16,207 nucleotides of DNA from Deltaproteobacteria bacterium. Its GTDB lineage: Bacteria > Desulfobacterota > Desulfobacteria > Desulfobacterales > UBA11574. The stretch covers positions 1-16,207 of the forward strand of contig JAFCZV010000024.1 in the NCBI GenBank assembly GCA_019314155.1, in the 5' to 3' direction. Within the stretch, counting starts at the first letter, position 1. Each line of letters starts with the position of its first letter. The notes beneath the pieces are model-generated. The model was not told the DNA's origin. It did not search any database and saw nothing but the letters and a program-made list of their open reading frames with translations. This document shows positions 1 through 6,119 of the stretch, in pieces. The translations under genes and the position numbers were made by a program.

Positions 1-75
1 CGAAAATTTTCTCATTCGACGTTGAGGAAACAAATTGAACAAAGGAATCTTAAAGACATTTGAAAGGGAATAGCC
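1..75 (+). other. Left edge: possible tail of an upstream gene
   Basis: Two forward frames are open from the window edge and could be the end of a gene lying to the left. One runs to a TGA at 61-63 and ends ...QRNLKDI; the other runs to a TGA at 36-38 and ends ...FSFDVEETN. Both are too short to tell which is real or to name a product. An AAGGGA ribosome binding site for the next gene lies at about 64-69, so that gene could be co-transcribed with whatever lies upstream. Confidence 0.3.
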
Positions 76-693
76 ATGTCTGTTATCACCATATCCCGCC
101 AATTTGGGGCTGAAGGGAAAACACTTGGTAGACGACTTGCCGATACATTGGGGTATTATTATGCTGATGAAGATATCATCGAAAGGACTGTGGTGGAAGT
201 ATATCTTTCTTCCGATGGGAAAAAAATCTTTGAAGCGGAACCAGGCGACAAATTGAAAAGATTTATCTCCAGGCTGAATCCTTTTGGAACGAGCTTAATG
301 GAACTCTCTTTAAGTGATAAAGAGAGACATATTGATGGATTTAAGTATATTGAATTACTAAACTTAATCATACCCAAGATTGCCACGGATGGAAATGCCG
401 TTATCGTTGGTAGAGGGGGGCAATATATTTTACATGATTTTGATGATACCTACCACTTACTCCTTATCGCTAAAAAAGAGGATCGGATTAAATTCATTGA
501 GGATGGTTACCGCGTTTCAAGGCCAAGAACTCTTCAGATTTTAAAAAGGATGGATAAAAGACGGACTAATCTTTATAGCTACTTCGGCAGACAGGACTAC
601 GATGATCCAAAGCTTTATGATCTTATTTTGAACATAAGCATGCTGGGTATTGATAAAGCTGAGGAGCTCACTTGTAAGTTGATAAATGGCTAA
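76..693 (+). CDS. Cytidylate kinase-like family protein (first of two paralogues)
   Basis: A 205-residue protein resembling the cytidylate-kinase-like family of P-loop proteins. It opens with a beta strand and nucleotide-binding turn (VITISRQFGAEGKTLGRRLA, residues 3-22), has a second core strand with a conserved GRG (AVIVGRGGQYIL, about residue 108-119), and a basic lid-like stretch with LKRMDKRR. The family is usually annotated by similarity to CMP kinases, but the substrate of such stand-alone members is generally unproven, so I do not claim CMP phosphorylation. The ATG at 76 is preceded by AAGGGA with 6 bases of spacing. Its stop codon interlocks with that of the next gene, a paralogue of exactly equal length on the other strand. 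Confidence 0.8.
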   Translation: MSVITISRQFGAEGKTLGRRLADTLGYYYADEDIIERTVVEVYLSSDGKKIFEAEPGDKLKRFISRLNPFGTSLMELSLSDKERHIDGFKYIELLNLIIPKIATDGNAVIVGRGGQYILHDFDDTYHLLLIAKKEDRIKFIEDGYRVSRPRTLQILKRMDKRRTNLYSYFGRQDYDDPKLYDLILNISMLGIDKAEELTCKLING

Positions 694-1307
694 CTGGAAA
701 GATTTGATACAGACATGATAAGCTCAACCCTTTTTTCAGAAGAGATTCGGCTCATGTTCAACGTCAAGTGAAACAAATGCGAGTCATCAAATCCCGCTCC
801 GCAAATTGATCGATGGAACCAACGAAGATTTCTATCTCTTTTTTTAATAAACTTCTGGGCGCGATCCGGGCGTATTTTATAGTTTTCCGAAGCATATTTT
901 TGTCGCCAATTTTTTGGTGCAACCAAACGAATATGATAGCAATTTTTCATATCTTTTAAAAAAAAGTATGCCGCTCGTCCAATAATCACAACATTGTTTT
1001 CACGGGCTATTTCCAAGATAAGTTTTCCCAAGCTTTTCTGATATTCTTCCTCTTCTACTACGCTTTTATCGTATCCCACAATTCGTTCAATATAAGATGA
1101 GCTGAAAGCCTTGGCGAAAGTGTTGGATATATGATATTCTCTACTCCTTTCAAAAGATTCCAATGTTCTTTCCGAGACATTCAGATCTTCGGCAATTTTT
1201 TGAAAGAGAGATTTGTCAACATATTGATAGTCGAGTCTCCTTGCAAGTAGCCGTCCCAGTTTCCTGCCGCCTGTAGCCATTTCTCTCGTAATGGTGATTA
1301 CGGCCAT
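690..1307 (-). CDS. Cytidylate kinase-like family protein (second paralogue)
   Basis: A 205-residue paralogue of the plus-strand gene to its left. The shared plan is clear: VITITREMATGGRKLGRLLA at the start, VVIIGRAAYFFL for the core strand, a YHIRLVAPK segment, a basic IKKRDRN stretch, and a LTLNMSRIS ending. The first loop carries GGRK rather than GEGK, so the lysine placement differs from its partner; whether it still binds nucleotide cannot be told by eye. The ATG is preceded by AGAGGAG with about 7 bases of spacing, a strong ribosome binding site. The TAG stop (690-692) overlaps the TAA stop of the convergent neighbour (691-693) within the four bases CTAA, leaving no room for a terminator between them. 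Confidence 0.8.
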   Translation of the reverse strand: MAVITITREMATGGRKLGRLLARRLDYQYVDKSLFQKIAEDLNVSERTLESFERSREYHISNTFAKAFSSSYIERIVGYDKSVVEEEEYQKSLGKLILEIARENNVVIIGRAAYFFLKDMKNCYHIRLVAPKNWRQKYASENYKIRPDRAQKFIKKRDRNLRWFHRSICGAGFDDSHLFHLTLNMSRISSEKRVELIMSVSNLSS

Positions 1308-1728
1308 AATTTTCTCCTCTGTTATTATCTTGAATTTTTAAAGTTCTTCTAATCTATTTGAGCAACACCAGTATATATCTTATCATATTTGATCCTATTA
1401 AATGCAATAGATTTTATCATTAAGATCGAAGTTGTCGGTGGGTGACGAATTATTGCATGCGTCCTTATAGGTCGGATCAGTAGATCTGTGCTCACCTTTA
1501 TGTCTACACCTTCAAATTCCGAAAATTAAAGATTCATAATCGAAATCATAACCATATCAGAATGGTCTGTGTTTAAGGCTGGAATCATCACATTAGGGTA
1601 TGCACACTCTTGCGAAAATCAGTTGCTTATGGGTTTGACAAAACCCAAATTAACGCCCAGATCAAGAGTGCCTCGAGCGATTAATTTCCGTGTTTACTCC
1701 TCCTAGGGGGGCAGGGTTTCTTAATGAA
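1308..1728. other. Gene-free stretch, AT-rich
   Basis: About 420 bp with no convincing gene on either strand. It separates the start of the second kinase-like gene (reading left) from the end of hdrB (also reading left). It must hold the kinase gene's promoter, but the AT-rich region at 1360-1410 offers several weak -10-like boxes and no clear -35 partner. The only ordered structure I see is the nested inverted repeat at 1605-1670. No tRNA or known riboswitch was recognised. Confidence 0.6.
1605..1670. repeat. Nested inverted repeat downstream of hdrB
   Basis: An outer perfect 8-bp inverted repeat (CACTCTTG at 1605-1612, CAAGAGTG at 1663-1670) encloses an inner hairpin (GGGTTT at 1631-1636, GACA loop, AAACCC at 1641-1646). 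It lies just past the end of hdrB on the minus strand. No U-run follows in either direction, so it is not a standard Rho-independent terminator. It could be a 3' stabilising structure or an element remnant. Confidence 0.4.
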
Positions 1729-2583
1729 TCAGATAAGCCCCATGGATCTCAAGAGCGGTCTTGGGTCCACAAGATGCCGGGAAAACCAGCCTCTATGTTC
1801 AGTATTTCCTAAACCTAAAGAAAGGATTTCGCTAAAATGCAGGGTTGGAATCTTTTGTTTAAGTGTACAGCGTACTTCCAGATTTAAATGACACATGGCG
1901 CAGGCGGTGATGATGCAATCTGCATCGATGTCTTTAGCGCCACGGTTAATTTCATTTACCATTGCTGTAACAACTTTTGGACGGGCAACAGAAAGGAAGG
2001 TGCCGCAACAACGGGATAAATAAGGCCACGATAGGGGCTTAGCCCCCAGAGAAGCAAGGATTTTTTCCATCAGACCATGATACTTTTCTTCGTGACGCAG
2101 TGCCGGTGGACGAGCCAGCATGCAGCCATAATAAGAAACGAATCTGAGCCCTTCAAGCCTTTTTACACGGTTCTCGGAATAACTTAAAAGATCTTTTCCA
2201 TCCAAGAGTTCGAAAAAATGGAGTATCTTGAGATCGAGGTCAACCGGCCTACCCCACATTTCTTCATACTCTCTACGGGCGCTATCATCATCGAACAGCT
2301 TTAGCTGTGCTTCACGTAGCCGCAAAAGGCAGCTTGGGCATGCAACAATCAGCGGTCTGCCTGCCGGAGCCAATGAAAGGTTGCGGGTCCCAAGATAAAA
2401 AGCTACTTCGCCATTAATACTGTGGGCTGATGAACTCCCGCAACAATTCCAGTCATCAAGTTCTATCAGGTTAAAACCAAGACGATTGAACAAGTTTAAC
2501 AGGGAAAGATTGTTTTCAATTGCTGTGGAATCCAACGAACATCCAGGGAAATAGGATAAATCGATTCCGTTTTGTTTATTCAT
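1729..2583 (-). CDS. hdrB: HdrB-like heterodisulfide reductase subunit (two CCG domains)
   Basis: A 284-residue protein built of two cysteine-rich CCG domains. The first has C15, then C47-C48-G, then C82-x2-C85; the second has C154, C192-C193-G and C228-x2-C231. Both motifs are complete. In HdrB of methanogens these motifs bind noncubane [4Fe-4S] clusters that cleave disulfides; related pairs in sulfate reducers are redox modules with various partners. I place the start at the ATG at 2583, where it overlaps the end of hdrC by 8 bases (ATGAATAA), rather than at the in-frame ATG at 2631, whose extra 16 residues would lie wholly inside hdrC and precede the usual first strand (LSYFPGCS). No hdrA, hdrD or flavin subunit is in the window, so the true electron donor is unknown. 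Confidence 0.88.
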   Translation of the reverse strand: MNKQNGIDLSYFPGCSLDSTAIENNLSLLNLFNRLGFNLIELDDWNCCGSSSAHSINGEVAFYLGTRNLSLAPAGRPLIVACPSCLLRLREAQLKLFDDDSARREYEEMWGRPVDLDLKILHFFELLDGKDLLSYSENRVKRLEGLRFVSYYGCMLARPPALRHEEKYHGLMEKILASLGAKPLSWPYLSRCCGTFLSVARPKVVTAMVNEINRGAKDIDADCIITACAMCHLNLEVRCTLKQKIPTLHFSEILSLGLGNTEHRGWFSRHLVDPRPLLRSMGLI

Positions 2584-3166
2584 GAGCCACTCTGATCTGT
2601 TTGGGTTGAAAAGATTTCCTGATGACATCAATGCTTTCGACCTTTGACGCCCTCAAATGCAGCTTTCGTTTTGCCAACATTTTAATGCCCACTCCCAGAT
2701 CAGAAAACCATTCCCATTTGCGCGCTTTGTACCGCAGCATAACTTCGATCTTGTGAGTCCTTCCATAATGTTTGATGGAATGCAAAACATCTCTATGAAA
2801 ATTCAGGATGTCCGGTTCAGCCACAGCTGCCCCTTCTTTTATTGCAATATGACGTAACGTGTCCATAATGGCCGCCATGTCAATCCCCATGGGACATTGA
2901 ATCGAACAGGTATGACAGCCGACACAAATCCATATGGTTGAACACTCCAGAGCTTCTTTCTTGAGACCGAGTTGTACTAAACGAATAACACTGTTTGGCG
3001 CGAAATCGGTTGCCCGGGAAAAAGGACACCCGCCGGCACAGGTCATGCAGTGATAACATTTATTTAAGTTTGCACCGGAATGTCTCACGACCTCGTCGGC
3101 AAAATGAATATTCATGTCGTTCGCTGTTATCAGGCCTTTCGGCGAAGTATTGATGTTTGTTTCCAC
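2576..3166 (-). CDS. hdrC: HdrC-like iron-sulfur protein, two [4Fe-4S] clusters
   Basis: A 196-residue ferredoxin-like subunit. It carries two classical cluster motifs: C37-x2-C40-x2-C43-x3-C47-P and C81-x2-C84-x2-C87-x3-C91-P, spaced as in HdrC. It should relay electrons to or from the CCG protein encoded immediately downstream, which it overlaps by 8 bases, so the two are translationally coupled. No membrane helix is evident, so the pair is likely cytosolic or held to the membrane by a partner not seen here. The start is a GTG at 3166, preceded by AGAAGGA at about 11 bases; an ATG at codon 18 is a less likely alternative. A sigma-70-like promoter lies about 100 bases upstream. GlpC- or LutA-like subunits are alternatives for a CCG/ferredoxin pair, but the separate short HdrC form fits best. 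Confidence 0.85.
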   Translation of the reverse strand: METNINTSPKGLITANDMNIHFADEVVRHSGANLNKCYHCMTCAGGCPFSRATDFAPNSVIRLVQLGLKKEALECSTIWICVGCHTCSIQCPMGIDMAAIMDTLRHIAIKEGAAVAEPDILNFHRDVLHSIKHYGRTHKIEVMLRYKARKWEWFSDLGVGIKMLAKRKLHLRASKVESIDVIRKSFQPKQIRVAHE

Positions 3167-3269
3167 GATACAATTTTTCCTTCTGGCGGTTATTATAATT
3201 TTTTGTCAAAAATTTATTGGATGTAAAACCCTTAGGACTGAAATCCAGTTATCCCTACAAATGCACATC

Positions 3270-3297
3270 AATATACCACATGGTGGCACATTGTCAA
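3270..3297 (-). promoter_or_regulatory. Sigma-70-like promoter of hdrCB with palindrome in the spacer
   Basis: Read on the minus strand, a perfect -35 box TTGACA (3297-3292) is followed after 16 bases by TATATT (3275-3270), giving a leader of about 100 bases before the hdrC GTG. The spacer holds an imperfect 15-bp palindrome, 3274-3288, of the form TGCCAC-CAT-GTGGTA. A protein bound there would cover the promoter, so it is a candidate operator. The boxes are seen directly; their use and the regulator are inferred. Confidence 0.6.
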
Positions 3298-3357
3298 TGT
3301 ATTTTTCAACCTGACAATAATTTAAAATTTTTATTTTGCCCTGAAAAACCTGGTCCT

Positions 3358-3428
3358 TCCCTGCAAAGCGGGATCTCCGATGAGCCTTGCCTGTCCCGTC
3401 TTGCGGGAGTCAGAGCTCTCCGGCTCTG
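3358..3428. repeat. Cluster of three small hairpins
   Basis: Three short hairpins follow one another: TCCC(T)GC-AAA-GCGGGA at 3358-3373 with one bulged base, TCCCG-TCTTG-CGGGA at 3394-3408, and CAGAGC-TCTCCG-GCTCTG at 3411-3428. The block is much more GC-rich than the DNA around it. No coding frame explains it. It looks like an interspersed intergenic element or part of a structured RNA; no known riboswitch class was recognised. Confidence 0.5.
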
Positions 3429-3446
3429 CCTGAGAATCTTGTAGCC

Positions 3447-3594
3447 GGAATAATGGAATAATGGAGTGATGGGATGAGGGGCTTGAGAAACATTATCAAT
3501 TTATCAGTACCATGAGTATTTCTGTGATACTTATTCAGAAAAATTACGCTTTTAGACCCAATAATCCAATACCCCATTATTCCAACACTCCAAC
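3447..3594. repeat. Two opposed arrays of an 8-bp repeat around an AT-rich core
   Basis: The left arm (3447-3478) has four 8-bp units: GGAATAAT, GGAATAAT, GGAGTGAT, GGGATGAG. The right arm (3557-3594) has nearly five units on the opposite strand sense: CCCAATAA, TCCAATAC, CCCATTAT, TCCAACAC, TCCAAC. The right arm is thus a degenerate inverted copy of the left. Between them lies about 78 bp of AT-rich DNA with a small hairpin (AGTAT...ATACT). There is no gene and no transposase. The arrangement resembles a non-autonomous intergenic element with terminal inverted arms; its origin is inferred. Confidence 0.6.
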
Positions 3595-3830
3595 TTTTTG
3601 AGTTAAAGTTTTATAATTACAGATAAATATACATCGCTAAAGTTGCTAAAAAGTCTCATCTAATAAGTAAATGTTTTTATTCAAAAAATTGTCACCATTT
3701 GAAATCCTTCGGGCTTGCCGATTTTATTCTAATTCAATATGGTTGACCGATACACTGTATTTTTTGAGACGTTTTGCGATATCGTTTTTTCGGTGGCAGC
3801 TATCCGGCTCCGCTTCCATGCACATTAAAC
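3595..3830. other. Gene-free AT-rich segment
   Basis: No convincing gene was found. Short open frames here have no recognisable domain, atypical composition and no ribosome binding site. I saw no promoter good enough to list and no tRNA. Confidence 0.5.
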
Positions 3831-3831
3831 A

Positions 3832-3868
3832 GGCAACCTGGCCTTTTTGCCAGGCCGCCAGTTTTTTT
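3832..3868 (+). terminator. Terminator-like hairpin with T-run, no gene upstream
   Basis: A hairpin with a 6-bp core stem CCTGGC (3837-3842) and GCCAGG (3849-3854), extended by an outer GGC/GCC pairing across a 2-base mismatch, is followed by seven T residues (3862-3868). On the plus strand this has the form of a Rho-independent terminator. There is no plus-strand gene to its left before hdrC, which reads away, so either an unseen small transcript ends here or the resemblance is chance. Confidence 0.4.
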
Positions 3869-3929
3869 ATTGTTATCCAAGAACATAATACCGTTGATTT
3901 TCTTCAGCAATCTGATAAAAGGTAGATTC

Positions 3930-3949
3930 CCACGGGCTTACGCCCGTGG
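3930..3949. repeat. REP-like hairpin, copy 1
   Basis: A perfect 8-bp stem, CCACGGGC (3930-3937) and GCCCGTGG (3942-3949), closes on a TTAC loop. An almost identical copy lies 62 bases to the right, differing only in the loop. No T-run follows. Such short GC-rich hairpins occurring in pairs between genes are the usual form of REP elements. Confidence 0.65.
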
Positions 3950-3991
3950 CACTTAAAAAATGAATTGGCCAATTTTAGCTTTGGCATTCAC

Positions 3992-4011
3992 CCACGGGCT
4001 CACGCCCGTGG
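3992..4011. repeat. REP-like hairpin, copy 2
   Basis: The second copy has the same 8-bp stem, CCACGGGC (3992-3999) and GCCCGTGG (4004-4011), with a TCAC loop. Both copies have the same orientation and sit just upstream of the lipid transport operon, so they would lie in or near its 5' leader. Confidence 0.65.
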
Positions 4012-4056
4012 TCCTCTGCTAATTTCGATAGATTTTAGATAAAAACAGACAGGTTT

Positions 4057-5211
4057 ATGAGTAAACCCTTGGGTAAAAAGGCCGACGCCATGAAACTTAG
4101 GTTCAATGGACCGACAGACGGCGTGCTGATGATTCGACTTTCCGGGAATTGGCAAATTGGAGAAAATCTCCCTTCTCCAAATGAAGTCAAAATTAAACTG
4201 GAGTCGGAACCAGACATTCAGCGCGTTGCCTTCGATACGAAGGAACTCACCCAATGGGACAGCAGTCTTCCCATTTTACTCCTTAAGATTAAAAACCTGT
4301 GTTCCGAGAAAAAGATTTTTATAGATGGTGAAGGGCTTCCTCGGGGTGCCAAACGTCTTATTGAACTTGCCACAGCCGTCCCCATAGAGAAAGATGCAAA
4401 AAGCGTGGGGGAGAACAAAACCTTTCTCTCTCTTGTTGGGACTGAAACCATTCAATTTCTAAAATCAACAAAAGAAATGATTGCCTTTATCGGTGAAGCA
4501 TTTCTGGCTTTCATCAAATTTCTGTCAGGCAGGGCTCGCTACCGTCGATCCGACCTGTTCATGACGATTCAGGGATGCGGAGCCAAGGCGCTTCCGATTG
4601 TATCCCTCATAAGTCTTTTGGTCGGTTTAATTCTTGCTTTTGTCGGCGCTATACAGTTAAAAATGTTTGGCGCGCAGATCTACATCGCCGATCTTGTGGG
4701 CATAGCCATGGTCCGGGTTATGGGAGCTGTTATGACCGGCATCATCATGGCAGGCCGAACAGGCGCTGCCTTTGCGGCTCAAATCGGTACAATGGAGGTG
4801 AATGAAGAGATAGATGCCCTCAAGACTCTCGGCATTTCACCCATGGAATTTCTGGTTTTACCGAGGATGCTTGCGCTTGTTTTCATGATGCCGCTTCTCT
4901 GCATTTATGCGGACTTCATGGGCATTCTGGGCGGGGCGATTGTCGGCATAGGAATGTTGGATTTGAATATGTCCCAGTATTATATCCAGACCAAAGGGGC
5001 CATCAGCCTGAATGATTTGTGGATCGGACTTTTTCATAGCGCCGTCTTTGGTGTCTTGGTGGCGTTGGCTGGATGTCTCAGAGGAATTCAATGTGGACGC
5101 AGTGCCTCTGATGTTGGAAATGCAGCCACTTCGGCAGTGGTGACAGGAATCGTAAGCATCATCGTGGCAACGGCAATCATAACGGTCCTGTGTAATGTGA
5201 TAGGCATCTAA
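4057..5211 (+). CDS. mlaE: MlaE-like ABC transporter permease with N-terminal STAS domain
   Basis: A 384-residue inner-membrane permease of the MCE/Mla lipid transport family. Residues about 15-115 form a STAS-like domain (a conserved WDSSLPILLL and LPRGAKRLIELA pattern), a role played by a separate protein, MlaB, in E. coli. Residues about 165-384 form the permease: hydrophobic helices near 176-200, 222-245, 266-300, 327-345 and 358-384, and the conserved coupling loop EEIDALKTLGI at 250-260. It should pair with the ATPase and MCE protein encoded next to move phospholipids across the envelope. The ATG at 4057 has only a very close AGG; the ATG at codon 12 (4090) has AAAAGG at 8 bases and may be the real start. 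It is first in a four-gene plus-strand operon. Confidence 0.9.
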   Translation: MSKPLGKKADAMKLRFNGPTDGVLMIRLSGNWQIGENLPSPNEVKIKLESEPDIQRVAFDTKELTQWDSSLPILLLKIKNLCSEKKIFIDGEGLPRGAKRLIELATAVPIEKDAKSVGENKTFLSLVGTETIQFLKSTKEMIAFIGEAFLAFIKFLSGRARYRRSDLFMTIQGCGAKALPIVSLISLLVGLILAFVGAIQLKMFGAQIYIADLVGIAMVRVMGAVMTGIIMAGRTGAAFAAQIGTMEVNEEIDALKTLGISPMEFLVLPRMLALVFMMPLLCIYADFMGILGGAIVGIGMLDLNMSQYYIQTKGAISLNDLWIGLFHSAVFGVLVALAGCLRGIQCGRSASDVGNAATSAVVTGIVSIIVATAIITVLCNVIGI

Positions 5212-5223
5212 CCCGGATTGCCC

Positions 5224-5289
5224 ATGAAAAACATCAACGATCTAACCGGCGAGGAAACAGTGCTGACCCGAAATTATCTGCACCCTTGA
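5224..5289 (+). CDS. Possible 21-residue peptide between mlaE and mlaF
   Basis: The 116-bp gap between the permease and the ATPase holds a small open frame starting at an ATG with GGA seven bases before it and ending in TGA. It encodes MKNINDLTGEETVLTRNYLHP. No family is recognised. The other three junctions of the operon are tight or overlapping and the ATPase start has no visible ribosome binding site, so a short coupling or leader peptide is conceivable; chance is at least as likely. Confidence 0.2.
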   Translation: MKNINDLTGEETVLTRNYLHP

Positions 5290-5327
5290 TGGTCGCAAAC
5301 AAAATAACGATTATTCGTAAAAAATAA

Positions 5328-6119
5328 ATGACAACGCTGCAACAACAAACGATGAAAACAGATCCATACATCATTGTCCGCGATCTGACCATGGCCTATG
5401 GAGACTATGTGATAATGCGAGATCTTAATTTTACGGTGGCTCGCGGGGACATCTTTATTATTATGGGAGGAAGCGGTTGCGGAAAAAGCACACTGATGAA
5501 GATCATGGTGGGGCTTAAGGAACCGGCCGGAGGACAGGTTTTCTATGGGGACCTGAACTTCTGGGAAGCAGTTCCGAACGAGAGGAAACACATCATGCAG
5601 AATATCGGCATTCTTTATCAGTCCGGTGCGCTTTGGAGTTCCATGACCCTGGTTGAGAATGTTGCGCTCCCACTCGAAGAATATACCGACCTGAGCCCCA
5701 ATGAGATCCGAGAGTTGGTGTCCTTCAAGCTATCCATGGTTGGCCTTGCAGGATATGAAGACTTCTATCCGGCCGAAATCAGCGGGGGCATGCGAAAACG
5801 GGCCGGGATTGCACGCGCTATTGCATTGGATCCGGACATTCTGTTTTTTGATGAGCCCTCCGCAGGACTGGATCCGGTGAGTGCGAAGAGACTGGATGAC
5901 CTCATCCTGGAGCTAAGAGATAGTCTCGGCACAACGGTAGTGGTGGTAACCCATGAGTTGGCAAGCATCTTTGCCATCGGAAATAATTCTGTATTTCTCG
6001 ATTCAGAGACTCGAACGATGACTGCCGCTGGAAATCCCAAAATGTTGCTTGAAAATTCCCAGGATCCAAAAATCATAAACTTCCTCATGAGAGGAGAAAC
6101 AGAGGGACATATACTTTGA
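5328..6119 (+). CDS. mlaF: MlaF-like ABC transporter ATPase
   Basis: A 263-residue ABC ATPase that powers the lipid transporter. All motifs are present: Walker A GGSGCGKST (47-55), Q-loop Q98, signature ISGGM (151-155, the SGGM form usual in Mla-type ATPases rather than SGGQ), Walker B ILFFDE (171-176) with D-loop SAGLDP, and H-loop H209. The ATG at 5328 lacks a clear ribosome binding site; the ATG at codon 9 (5352) has none either, so the start is uncertain by eight residues. The TGA stop overlaps the TTG start of the MCE gene by four bases, showing translational coupling. Confidence 0.92.
   Translation: MTTLQQQTMKTDPYIIVRDLTMAYGDYVIMRDLNFTVARGDIFIIMGGSGCGKSTLMKIMVGLKEPAGGQVFYGDLNFWEAVPNERKHIMQNIGILYQSGALWSSMTLVENVALPLEEYTDLSPNEIRELVSFKLSMVGLAGYEDFYPAEISGGMRKRAGIARAIALDPDILFFDEPSAGLDPVSAKRLDDLILELRDSLGTTVVVVTHELASIFAIGNNSVFLDSETRTMTAAGNPKMLLENSQDPKIINFLMRGETEGHIL

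Noticed and set aside
2584..2631. Extra 16 N-terminal residues of HdrB from the ATG at 2631
   Set aside because: They would lie inside hdrC, while the ATG at 2583 gives the usual HdrB beginning and an ATGAATAA coupling with the hdrC stop.
3181..3210. A second TTGACA with TATAAT near 3190-3206 on the minus strand
   Set aside because: The boxes are only about 7-8 bases apart, too close to work together as a promoter.
3114..3444. Forward open frames opposite hdrC and its promoter
   Set aside because: They read across the hdrC start, the promoter and the hairpin block, and resemble no protein.
3447..3594. CRISPR array
   Set aside because: The units are 8 bp without spacers and inverted between arms; no cas genes are present.
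3671..3956. Overlapping forward open frames of 60-84 codons in the large spacer
   Set aside because: No ribosome binding site, no domain, odd composition, and they run through the terminator-like hairpin and the first REP-like hairpin.
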